In this document: positions 43,080 to 53,530 of the stretch, in pieces
How positions within the stretch are numbered: the stretch's first letter is position 1
Layout of the letters: each line of letters starts with the position of its first letter
Assembly (NCBI GenBank): GCA_950022295.1
Contig: OX465596.1
Coordinates: 1,426,001-1,490,000 of the forward strand
Source of the DNA: Bromus sterilis
Taxonomy: Eukaryota > Streptophyta > Magnoliopsida > Poales > Poaceae
Length of the DNA: 64,000 nt
Reading direction: 5' to 3'
Translations under genes and position numbers: made by a program
The notes under the pieces: generated by a model
The model's input: the letters and a program-made list of their open reading frames with translations, nothing else
Database searches by the model: none
What the model was told of the DNA's origin: nothing

Positions 43080-43505
43080 ACATGGTAGGGTTGTTCAAAA
43101 TAGCAAGAGGTGGTATGACACGCTTACTGGTAGCAGTGGACAAGTTTACCAAGTGGATAGAGGCAAGGCCGATCAAGAAATTGGACGGGCCGACTGCAGT
43201 CAGGTCTATAGCAGACATCATGGTCAGATATGGAGTGCCACACAACATCATCACTTACAATGGAACAAACTTTGCAAAGGGGGCGCTAGCTCGGTTTGCC
43301 TCCCAGCAGGGCATCCGGCTGGACGTCGCATCTGTGGCTCATCCCCAGTCAAATGGTCAAGCAGAGCGGGCAAATGGTCTCATTCTGTCCGGAATCAAGC
43401 CAAGATTGGTGGAACCACTAGAAAGAGCACCCGGTGCATGGATTGATGAGCTTCCAGCAGTACTCTGGAGTTTGCGCACCACGCCGAACCGTTCAACTGG
43501 ATTCA

Positions 43506-46500
43506 TGTAAGGCCCGATATGCGGTATTGTTTCAGATTCGGACGTTTCCGCCCGAACCCGAGGACGAAGCACATATCGGTCCCACCGCGACATATGACAA
43601 AGCCATATGCCCCGGATTTCCAACATGATATCACAACATTACAGATACAGGATACAACATCTCATACAATCGGCATACAACTGCCTTAAATACAACACAA
43701 CAACGGAAGATACATGTCTGAGTACAGACTACAAGCAAATGCCTACTGGCAAAGAGAAAAGCATCGATCCCATAACCACACGGGTCCAGGCCCTCCGTCG
43801 GGATCCGCCTAACTAGTCGTCGTCGAGTCTCCACATGAAACGTCGATCACCATACCTGTCGTCGATCAAGAACCCTGAAAAGAGTTTGGGGGTAGTATCA
43901 TGAGTACAGAGGTACTCAGCATCCAACTGTAGTGGTCATCTGACCCAGCAAGGAATTCATCACTCGTCATTCTAGGACAACTAGTAGTTTACGGTAAGGA
44001 AGGGGTAAGTGGTGAGGTTGCTGCCGCACTAGCATTTATGAAGTGGCTAACGATCTAGAGAGTAAGATAAGAAGCCAAGCATTCGATGAGGAATCGCCTC
44101 CAACAAGTCTTGCTATCCACCTACTACGCAAACATAACACCTATCCTATCCTTGTCCTCCTCTTTGCATCCCGACGAAGAAGAAGCAGTCAAGGCACACA
44201 CACGTTGATCAAGTTATATTAAGATTATCTCAGTTGTTGTTGTCTATGAACAAGGAGTAGGTCTCAAGTCGTCCATAACCGTGGATACGGCTTCTCGAAA
44301 AGATTTAACCCTGCAGGGGTGTACCAACTGCCCATTACGAGGCTCCGCACGCACGTCCATCACTCTCAGTTTCTACCCATCACAGGCAACCATTTTATGA
44401 TTTAGTTCCAAGAGATCCGAAACGACAGGTCCCTCTAACTAACAACGCACAAATCCGGGTGGCCCCCGGTGAGTCGACATCCAACTCAAAAGCCGGCCGC
44501 GCTCTCGAATCGGCCTCTACCGTCTGGACGAGGTCGGGTTAGCTACCCAAACAGATGTGGGCAGCCCCCTAGCTTCCAGGTGTGGACCAACAAGAGAAAC
44601 CATGTCTCCGCTGGCCCAAGTTGTTTTAAAAGATATCTGCTAGGAGCGACCCGACAAGATATATATGCATGTTTTCAAATGGTAAATCATCTTGGGCCAC
44701 CACTAGAAATGTTTGAAGCTAGATAGGTAAGAAAAGGGGACCCCATAAAATCCCACACGCGGTTAGGCACGCTCAGTCTTAAAACCAATACCCGGAACTC
44801 GGATCCTAGGTGACTCGAATGGAACAAAGCGTCGGGGCGGGATAGCCTAGACCTTCCATCCTTCGTCGAATATAGTCAACATTATAATAATAATCATATC
44901 ATCAACAACAATATAATAAGGTGATATCCCAACCCAAAGAGTAACAGGGTAACATCGTAGCATCCTAAGCATGCATACTAAGCAGGGGCTGAGCAACGAG
45001 CAAAAGTAACATAGCAGTACAAGGTTTGCTGGGAGGGGACATGGCTGTATCGGTTTGAAAGAGGCTGTAAACATGTGGTAGGATCAAACATCGAGCCTAA
45101 CCTAGACTAGCATGCAAACCGCTGGTTGAAATAGAATGGATCATAAGTAATGTATAGTCCTTGCCTGTTGATAAGTCGGGTTCCGAAGGTGTAGTTGATC
45201 GCACGCTCGCATCGTCTCCGAGAGGTACCCGCGGGAGCACACAACAAGTAAACACTGGAAATCAATCAACGGTGCACCACTATTACTACGGAGCAATACA
45301 AGAGCAAGCATCAACAAGAAGTAACACGAAACATCGCACCTACCGTCGAGAGCGGTTACTAACGGTTTAAGTGGAGTACTCGTCACACAGGACGATACCA
45401 CACGTTTACGGTGGTTCCAGTTGTTTAGCTACAGGTGATCAAACCAAGTTGTTAACATGGCAAAGCACAGAAGCATGGCAAGAGGTGAAGCACAAAGTAA
45501 ACTATCTATGCTAGTCAATTTAAGTGGGGTGAAATCCTAGACATGCAAACTATTGCGGACCCCACGATAAATATTGCATTTGGTACAGTTTTTACCCTAA
45601 ACAATATTTTATTATTTTTATTAGCAAGCAAAAGCAGCAAAACACAATCTACATGCAATTCTAGTCAAGTTACATATAAAGATCATTTCAAACAGAGCAA
45701 CAGACAAAAAGTTATAGCAGTTACAGTTTACAGTGGCAGGCAGTGTAATTAGCATTCAAACAGCATGTAAACAAAGTCAAACATGCCAACAAGCAACAAA
45801 TTATTAAACTAAACAAAATTCTAAACAAGTTTCATATTTTACGCGTCGCAATTGGAGCTACGGTTAAAAAGTTACAGGCACTGCAAAAATCCTAATACAA
45901 ACTGCCTAATTAAATAAATAAAAACTAGCAGAACAGAAAAAAAACTAACTGGGCCGAAATCTACTAGGCCCAACTAACTAAAAAAAGAAATAACAGAAAA
46001 AATAAATAAAAAACGGGCAGCTCACTTTGGGCCTGGCCCAAGTGGAGGGGGCGCCTGGGCTGCCGGCTTGGGGTTGGCTAGGCCGCTGGGGAGGCCCACG
46101 CGGACGGGCGAGCGGCTGGAGCGGGGCACGGCTTCGTGGTCCTCCCCGTCCAGGAGGCTGGCGGCGGCTGCCTCCCGGTGGCGCGCCGGCCACCGGCGGC
46201 GAGGTCGGCGGGGAACGGCGCGGGGGGCGCTGGGCTTGAGAAGGAGGAGGCTCCACGAGGGCGACGTGGCGATGTTTCTGGCCGTCAGATCGGCCGATCT
46301 GACGGTCCAGATCCATTGGGCTGGATCCAGATCTGGGAGGCTAGGTTTGCTGCGAAAATTGGGGTATTTGGGGCCAGATCTGGGCTGGTGGCTGCCTAGG
46401 GAAACCCTAGGTGGGTGGGAGTGTGGTGGTTTTTATATAGCATGGGTGGCTGGCAGTTTGCAAAAACATCATCGGTTTTTATCTCGCGCGCACGGTGCTC

Positions 46501-46909
46501 ACGTTTCTGACCGCCGGGGGTCCGCAGTACCTCCGATTCGGGTAAAACTTCGAACTACGCGATCAGTGCGTCGAGCCGGAGGCTTTCACCTCGCGCTGGA
46601 ACCGTTCCGAGAACACTTTCTGGCGCGCTATAAAAATATCCCGTTTAATTATTAAACGGGTTTTTTTGTTCCGTTGGCTGCGACTGGTCTCGTGCGGCTT
46701 TCGCGACGGTGATCGGGTGGAACCCGGTGTCGCAAAGGTCGAGTGTCAGGGTGGCAAGGGTCGGTCTCCGTCCGATACGAGATAAGAGGGGGGGGGGAAT
46801 AATCGCCGATCAATAAATCGGGGATGCAGACACCGCAAACAAATCAGGAAATCAAACAATTCACACCGAAAACAAATTTTTTAATTTTTGTTTAAACTGG
46901 GCTGTTACA
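43506..46909 (-). mobile_element. 3.4-kb probable solo LTR
   Basis: It begins TGTAAGGCCCGATATG and ends GGGCTGTTACA, flanked by the perfect duplication ATTCA (43501-43505, 46910-46914). Its removal rejoins the integrase frame. There is no gag, pol or transposase frame, and no second copy of either end inside, which fits a solo LTR of a long-LTR element rather than a complete one. Short inverted ends (TGTAA.GGCCC / TGTAACAGCCC) are typical of LTRs. A minus-strand TATA box (GCTATATAAAAACC) at about 46430-46442 followed by CTAGGGTTTCCC suggests minus orientation. The GC-rich 46020-46260 frames are compositional. An unclassified large MITE-like element is the alternative. Confidence 0.65.
46640..46660. 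repeat. Perfect 10-bp-arm palindrome next to a TATA-like box
   Basis: CCCGTTTAAT-T-ATTAAACGGG, preceded by GCTATAAAAATAT and followed by seven T. A related inverted repeat (CTCCGTTTTAAAT / ATTTTAAACGGAG) is at 51479-51508. Confidence 0.8.
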
Positions 46910-47351
46910 ATTCACCCCTTTCTTCCTAGTATATGGCGCCGAAGCAATGCTCCCTTGCGACATTGAGTTCGATTCACCTCGTCATGCCATGTACACGGAA
47001 GGAGAAGCCAAGGAAGCTCGTGAGGACGACGTTGATCTCAGAGAAGAAGCATGCCTCCTGGCCCTGTCCAGGTTGGCAATATACCAGCAGAAGTTGCGTC
47101 ACTATCACAACAAGAAGATCCGTCCCCTAGATTTTCGTGAGGGTGACTTGGTGTTGCGCCGAATCCAGAAATCGGATGGCCAGCACAAGTTATCCTCTCC
47201 TTGGGAAGGTCCATTCGTCGTCAGTCGAGCGCTCAAAAACAATGCGTATTACCTCATTGATCTCAGGAAGCCGACCCGATATGTGCATACTTCGGGGCAA
47301 GAAACGGAGCGTCCTTGGAACGCCGAGCTGTTCTGTCCGTTTTATAGTTGA

Positions 47352-48015
47352 ATGGTATTGTTGTATCCCTTTCCTTTGTGGAATTATTATCAATGAGAAT
47401 AGCCGTGCGTCCATGAGACTGCATTCGGCAGGAGTATACCCGAAAAGGGTATACTCGGAGAAAAAAAGCGAAACGAGTGAAGGGTTTTGCGAAAGCTGGT
47501 CCAAACCGAATGCAGACCGCAGGTCGGCTGTAATGTCTGGGGAATGCGGCCGAACAGAACTGTTAATCGAAGAGTTTACACTCAAAGTATATCTAGTTCG
47601 GAGCAAGTCGTTCACAACCCGCCGATTGTGACCAGGCTGGCTGGCCAAGCAATCGGCATGTTGCGAGTGGCCCAGCTATGACACTTTCACTTTTGCGAGA
47701 AAAACTGGGAACCTAGAAGTATTTGTCAAAAAATTCTTTTAAGGTCTATTCTCCGATCCTACCACAGACCGCAGGTCGACTGTAAGGTTGGCGAGAGTAT
47801 CGACCAAGAGAGAACAAGTGGCAAAGAAAAAGGCAATCAGTTGAAAAACGCAAAGGCGGAAGGCCATGATCATTTAAGCAAAGATTAAGTTCACAAGCAA
47901 AGATAGGGCCAGTTGGCCGAATGGTGTTCATTACATGAAAGTGGCCCTCGACGGGCGCACTTGGAATTTAATTGTTTGTCGAGCAAAAGCAGGAAATGAG
48001 GTCGGTGTGTCGAGC
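47352..48015. other. Spacer between integrase stop and antisense ORF of the Tat element
   Basis: Non-coding. GACCGCAGGTCGGCTGTAA-like words occur twice (about 47515 and 47765), as does a GTATAC pair near 47435-47455. Confidence 0.55.
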
Positions 48016-48982
48016 TTAGGCAGCTGGTGCATCCGGAGCGTCCGGCGCATCCGGCGCAGAGGGAGCAGTCGGAGCCGTGCTGGTGGCACCTCCCGGAGCA
48101 GAAGAGGCAGTGGTCTTGGCTGGATCGCGAGAGGGCTCCTGGGCGGCGCTCACCGAGTGCCCGTCGGAGGAACCCTCGCTCTCCTCCTCGGCATCATCAT
48201 CTGCGTAATCTGAAGAGCGGGAGTTCTCGCTGCCGACCTGATGAGCAGGTCGGTGTTGGGAAACGTAGTAGAAAACAAAAAAATTCGGCCTACGAATCAA
48301 GAACCCAAGATCATCCAAGAAGATTGCATACAAGGTTTTAGGTCATGGCTCACCAACCGATGTAGCGGAAGTAGAGTTGGTGAAGCTCGTGGACGTAGTG
48401 GAAGTAGATCTCGCAAGTTCTCCCACGAACAGTCCCTCGATCAATCCCACGAACAAGTCCCGCGATCTAGTCCCACGGACAAGTCCCATGAACAAGCTCC
48501 TCGAAGAAGGGTCGAAGGTACGACCCCTCCATTAGTATCCACACATCCCGTAACAGAAATCCAGCAACGCTCCGCCGTCCAGAGATGAACGCCACCGAGA
48601 AAACTAGAGGGAGAAAACCCTAACGGATTCCGATCTAGAACAGCGTCTAAACCGGGGTCTAAAAGTGGAGCAACGGGGTTTAGAGGAGGGAGGGTGGCGC
48701 ATAGGCCTTGGGGACAAGTTGTGCTGCGCCCCCACCCCTCCCCCACATTATATAGGTGGCCAAGAGGCCCTTGGGGCGCAATAAGGGGGTGGGGAGTCCA
48801 ACTTGGACTCCCAAACCTCCCAAACCTTCCCACCGGAAACCTGCCATATTGGAGAGTTGGACTTTCCACCTGGAGGGGGATTCCTTCCCCTTGGTGCACC
48901 CCCCACCCCTTGGCCGGCCAGGGCAGCCTAGGTGGCTTGCCCCCCAAGGCTAGGGGCGCAGGGGAGTGGGTGGTACTGCCCG

Positions 48983-49020
48983 GAACCTTCCGGAACCTTC
49001 CATGACCTTCTAGAAGCTTC
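48983..49020. promoter_or_regulatory. Heat-shock-element-like array in the Copia solo LTR
   Basis: GAA-cc-TTC-cg-GAA-cc-TTC (48983-49000) is four alternating nGAAn units at exact 2-nt spacing, followed by TTC-ta-GAA-gc-TTC (49008-49020). It lies about 230 bp upstream of the minus-strand TATA box. It is part of a longer degenerate TTCCGGAACC array. Confidence 0.5.
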
Positions 49021-49300
49021 CAGGACCTTCCGGGACATACCGGGACCGTTTCGGGACATTCCGGACACTTCTGGAGCACTTCCAGGACCTTCCGAGACCG
49101 TTCTCGGACGTTCCGGAGCCATCCGGATAGTTTCCAAGACCATCCGAGTTACAGTTTAAGCCACCTGATGACCTCGAAGGTTGTCGGGACGCCCAGCGAT
49201 TATCCGGAAACTATTCCGGTTGATCCAGGACTTCCCCAGTACCATTCTCATATGTTCCGGAACCACCTGGGACTACTCCAGAGTGATCCGGACATAACCT

Positions 49301-50264
49301 TAAATACCCAGAACTACTTCTGGTGCCCTTATGAACAATTCCATAAATCTCCGGAACTACTTCCGGTACCCGTATGAACTATTCTGCTTTGCTTCCACTA
49401 AACCTTCTACCATACTAGTATTCTAACAGACTACTGTTCGTTAAGTGTGTGACCCAATAGGTTCGGTATAATGCGGACATGACTCAGGACATCTTCCGGA
49501 CATAGGTCAACAGCCTTTTGTCAATAGCCAATAATCAACAGCGGAGCCATGGACACCCATGTTGACTCCCGCACATACACGAAGAAACTTCGAGTGAACC
49601 ATTATGTTTAGTCATGTACCATTCCCTTTGCTTCGCGATATATGACAAAGTTAGAGGAGAAAAGTTTGGCACCCATGTGTAACAACTTTTGAACACAAGC
49701 CACTCGTTATCCTCTTTGCTCGTTTGTCCCTTTTCTCGTTATCGTATTCCGGTATCCCCGTGACTGAATCACAATGCGTCTTTAAATACCTAGAACTTCT
49801 TCTGGTGCCCTTATGAACAATTCGATAAATACCCGGAACTACTTCCGGTGCCCGTATGAACTATTCTGCTTTGTTTCCACTAAACCTTCTACCATTCCAG
49901 TATTCTAACATACTACTACTCGTTAAGTGTGTGACCCAATAGGTTCGGTATAATGCGGACATGACTCAGAACATCTTCCGGACATAGGTCAACAGCCTTT
50001 TGTCAATAGCCAATAATCAACAGCGGAGCCATGGACACCCATGTTGACTCCCGCACATACACGAAGAAACTTCGAGTGAACCATTATGTTTAGTCATGTA
50101 CCATTCCCTTTGCTTCGCTATATATGACAAAGTTAGAGGAGAGAAGTTTGGCACCCATGTGTAACAACTTCTTGAACACAAGCCACTCGTTATCCTCTTT
50201 GCTCGTTTGTCCCTTTTCTCGTTATCGTATTCCGGTATCCCCGTGACTGAATCACAATGCGTCT
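49301..50264. repeat. 482-bp tandem duplication inside the solo LTR
   Basis: Both units begin TAAATACC and end in CACAATGCGTC; they are near-identical by eye. The other Angela-like LTRs in the window have a single unit, so the duplication is private to this copy. Confidence 0.85.
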
Positions 50265-51004
50265 GGCCAGACTATAATGGATACCGTCATACCGAGTGGG
50301 CCCGAAGTGAATATCTTCTTCATCGTGAAGGAGCAAATCCCATTCTTGAACTATCACAGTCACTAGCCACACCATCTGACATACCCAGAACTTATTTTAC
50401 TACTTCCCATTTACGAGAGGATTCATCTAAGAACCAAAGCATGTCTTCCTGTGTGAAGCAACTCGATACTCTCATGGTCTAAGGAATTACGTATATGATA
50501 ACATTTCATGATATGACTTATAACGTAGTTACGATGTGATCTCTAAGTATATCATTCAATACTGGGGTCGGTTCAACATCATTGTTCTGCTAACAATATG
50601 TTCCCATTGCTACTGACATCCTTGTTACAAGAACAATGTCCATGATTAAGAAAACGTAATCATCAGTTAGCACATGAGCTGGTCTTAGAGGCTAAACCAG
50701 GAAATCTTGGTGTTTACATTTCCACACATGAAAATGAGTTTTCTTCTGAATCTCACAGTCAGGGTCATTGCAATTATAGCACAGAAATATAAACATTAAT
50801 TACGAACGTGGAAATATATATATAATAACATTTTATTATTGCCTCTAGGGCATATTTCCAACAGTCGGGACTGGGGCGCTTTGTCCTCACTTGTGGTGTA
50901 CAGAAGGTCGCTGAAGAGGCAACTCCAGTCGGCTGGCCAGCAGAATCAACATAGGGAGTAACCTCCAGGAGATCCATACCATTTGCAAGCTCCTGGGCAA
51001 TGTG

Positions 51005-51255
51005 GCAGATCTGAGTCCAGAGCTCGCCAATGGACTCTTCCGAGCACTCCCGTAGAGCAGTCATCGGTTGCAGATCAATTCCAGGGTACCAACTCTTCGC
51101 AATAGAGAGGGCTCTTCGTGGTGTCTCATTTCTCTTTATTACCCTATGATTTCTCTATTGCGAAGAGTTGGTACCCCGGAATTGATCCGCAACTGATGCC
51201 TGCTCTACGGGAGGGCTCGGAAGAGTCCATTGGCGAGCTTTGGACTCAGATCTGC
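51005..51255. repeat. 103-bp inverted duplication with 45-bp spacer
   Basis: Left arm 51005-51107 and right arm 51153-51255 are inverted copies of the same antisense-ORF segment (both encode AKSWYPGID and SEESIGELWTQIC, on opposite strands), differing by a handful of bases. The spacer includes TCTCATTTCTCTTTATTACC. It marks the broken end of the Tat element. Confidence 0.9.
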
Positions 51256-51663
51256 GGCGAGGTGGGGCCCGCAGTGACGTCGGCGGCGGCGGGTCCAAGG
51301 CGGGTCCCGCGGAAATTAGGGTTAGGCTAATTAATCCAATTGAATTAAAACTAATAAAATGAAAACTATTTATAGCCAGCTCCTCCATTTTTTTTCTAGT
51401 CCGAATCCGGCCCAAAATTAAACTGCGCCCCGGGTCGGAAAGAAAAAAAACAGTAAAGGTTCCCGGAGACCCATACGGACTCCGTTTTAAATAAAATTTT
51501 AAACGGAGATCCGTCTTTGCCACTAATTTTAAAATAATTTACTCCTAATTTTAAAATAGCCACAACATTAAAAACAAAATATAAAAATAATTAATATTGC
51601 CAATATTACTATTTTGGCTATAATGCAAATTTTCATAAATACCTTTTATGCAATAAACTCCGT
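51256..51663. other. Unidentified AT-rich fragment
   Basis: Starts GC-rich (GGCGGCGGCGGG), then is AT-rich with repeated TTTTAAAAT words and an inverted repeat at 51479-51508. It resembles the style of the 43506-46909 LTR but I cannot place it. No gene. Confidence 0.4.
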
Positions 51664-53530
51664 AGCAGCAATCCAGCAGTGCTCCGCCGTCCACAGAAGA
51701 ACGCCACCAAGAAAACTAGAGGGAGAAAACCCTAACGGATTCCGATCTACAACAACGTCTAAACCGGGGTCTAATTGTGGAGCAACGGGGTTTAGAGGGA
51801 GGGAGGGTGGCGCATAGGCCTTGGGGATCAAGTGTGCTGCGCCCCCCCCCTACCCTCATTATATAGGTGGCCAGGAGGGCCCTTGGCCGAAATAAGGGGG
51901 GGTGGAATCCTTCCAGGACTCCTCCCTTGGTGGGAAAACTTTCCCCTAGGACTCCTTCCTTGTGAGGAGTCCTTCCCACTTTGGAAAGCCTAGTCCTAAT
52001 AGGACTAGGGCCAAATTTTGGCCAGCCCCTATGGGGAGCCGTGCCCCCCCCCCAAGTCTAAGGGTGGTGGGGCGCATATGGTACTGTCCGGAACCTTGTG
52101 GAACCTTTCGGAAGCTTCCAGAACCTTCCATGACCTTCCAGGACCTGCTGGGACCATTCTCGGCCATGCCGGGACCTTACGGGATGGTTTCGGGACATTC
52201 TGGAACCTTCTGGAACACTTCCAAGACCTTTTGGGGCCGTTTTAGGACGTTCTAGAACTATCTAGATAGGTTCCGGGAAGATCCGGGTTACGGTCTAGCC
52301 TGCCAGATGCCCTGCGTCGGTTCATCGGTCGTTTTCGGGACGTCCACCGATTAACCGGAAACTATTCCGGTTGATACAGGACTTCCCCAGTACCATTATC
52401 ATATGTTCTAGAACCACCTGGGGCTATTCCAAAGTGATCCGGACATATCTTTAAATACCTAGAACTTCTTCTGGTGCCCTTATGAACAATTCGATAAATA
52501 CCCGGAACTACTTCCGGTGCCCGTATGAACTATTCTGTTTTGTTTCCACTAAACCTTCTACCATTCCAGTATTCTAACATACTACTACTCGTTAAGTGTG
52601 TGACCCAATAGGTTCGGTATAATGCGGACATGACTCAGAACATCATTCGGACATAGGTCAACAGCCTTTTGTCAATAGCCAATAATCAACAGCGGAGCCA
52701 TGGACACCCATGTTGACTCCCGCACATACACGAAGAAACTTCGAGTGAACCATTATGTTTAGTCATGTACCATTCCCTTTGTTTCACGATATATGACAAA
52801 GTTAGAGGAGAGAAGTTTGGCACCCATGTGTAACAACTTCTTGAACACAAGCCACCCGTTATCCTCTTTGCTCGTTTGTCCCTTTTCTCGTTATCGTATT
52901 CCGGTATCCCCGTGACTGAATCACAATGCGTCTGGCCAGACTATAATGGATACCGTCATACCGAGTGGGCCCGAAGTGAATATCCTCTTCATCGTGAAGG
53001 AGCAAATCCCAATCTTGAACTATCACAGTTACTAGACACACTATCCAATGTACCCAGAACTTATTTTACTACTTCCCAGTAACGGGAAGATTCATCTAAG
53101 AACCAAAGCACATCTTCCTGTGTGAAGCAACTTGATACTCTCATGGTCTAAGGAATTACGTATATGATAACATTTCATGATATGACTTATAACGTTGTTA
53201 CGATGTGATCTCTAAGTATATCATTCAATACTGGGGTCGGTTCAACATCATTGTTCTGCTAACAATATGTTCCCATTGCTACTGACATCCTTGTTACAAG
53301 AACAATGTCCATGATTAAGAAAACGTAATCATCAGTTAGCACATGAGCTGGTCTTAGAGGCTAAACCAGGAACTCTTGGTGTTTACATTTCCACACATGC
53401 AAGTGAGTTTTCTTCTGGATCTTATAGTCAGGGTCATTGCAATTATAGCACAGAAATATAAACATTAATTACGAACGTGGAAATATATATAATAACATTT
53501 TATTATTGCCTCTAGGGCATATTTTCAACA
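51664..53530 (-). repeat. 3' LTR (truncated) of the Angela-like element
   Basis: Homologous to 58867-60713 of the 5' LTR. The minus-strand start reads TGTTGAAAATATGCCC (one change from the consensus start). TATA box on the minus strand at 51858-51865. Confidence 0.88.
52111..52128. promoter_or_regulatory. Heat-shock-element-like array, 3' LTR
   Basis: GAA-gc-TTC-ca-GAA-cc-TTC: four perfectly spaced units, at the same place in the LTR as in the other two copies but with different spacer bases. Confidence 0.5.

Larger units (their letters stand above)
42950..47351 (+). pseudogene. Integrase of the Tat element, split by the 43506-46909 insertion
   Basis: After the frameshift the His-Cys zinc domain continues (HCNGCQRFK), followed by TGA at 43055-43057 in place of Trp (PIT-W-PFAVWGLDMVG). 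In the catalytic core, the first Asp is in WGLDMVG. The second is replaced by Tyr (ITYNGTNFAKGA; TAC at 43256-43258), and the Glu is in NGQAERANGLI. At 43505 the inserted element starts. From 46910 the frame resumes as TPFFLVYGAEAMLPCDIEF and the C-terminal domain (FREGDLVLRRIQ, SPWEGPFVV, YHTS-like end) closes at 47351. Loss of a catalytic residue plus stops make it inactive. Confidence 0.88.
48254..50863 (-). mobile_element. Copia (Angela/BARE-like) solo LTR with internal duplication
   Basis: 2,610 bp; minus-strand start TGTTGGAAATATGCCCTAGA and end CGTTTCCCAACA, flanked by the perfect duplication GTCGG (48249-48253, 50864-50868). Compared with the 2,146-bp LTR at 58568-60713 it carries an extra ~482-bp tandem copy (49301-49782 repeated at 49783-50264). 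No coding sequence. TATA box on the minus strand (TATATAAT) at 48747-48754. Confidence 0.9.
48016..51107 (-). pseudogene. C-terminal part of the Tat antisense ORF, split by a Copia solo LTR
   Basis: With the insertion 48254-50863 and one GTCGG removed, the minus strand reads from about 51107 (SIAKSWYPGID, ALRECSEESIGELWTQICHI, ANGMDLLEVTPYVDSAGQ) into 48253 and on through an acidic Ser-rich stretch (SDYADDDAEEESEGSSDG) to PDAPDAPDAPAA and a stop at 48016. This is the same class of antisense ORF as at 1-1279 but covers a different part. The N-terminal part is lost at the inverted duplication. The DAP repeats come from a CGGAGCGTC-type array. Function unknown. Confidence 0.7.
28354..51110 (+). 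mobile_element. Tat-lineage Ty3/gypsy element with three nested insertions
   Basis: Once the insertions at 29104-37383, 43506-46909 and 48254-50863 are set aside, the order is 5' LTR, primer site, gag, protease, RT, RNase H, a second RNase H, integrase, spacer and a partial antisense ORF. The second RNase H and antisense ORF identify the Tat lineage. The 3' part of the antisense ORF and the 3' LTR are missing; sequence breaks off at an inverted duplication near 51110. The coding region is riddled with stops and frameshifts, so it is dead. Confidence 0.88.

Noticed and set aside
46020..46655. A 195-codon GC-rich plus-strand frame in the 3.4-kb insertion
   Set aside because: It consists of Arg/Gly/Ala from GC composition, overlaps equally long frames on the other strand and crosses the probable LTR promoter.
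46640..46670. Hairpin plus T-run resembling a bacterial terminator
   Set aside because: The window is plant nuclear DNA; the stem is AT-rich and lies inside an LTR-like element, so it is listed as a palindrome only.
48441..49159. Frames reading as repeated GPG/VPEG-like peptide in the Copia LTRs
   Set aside because: They are translations of the TTCCGGAACC repeat array in LTR DNA.
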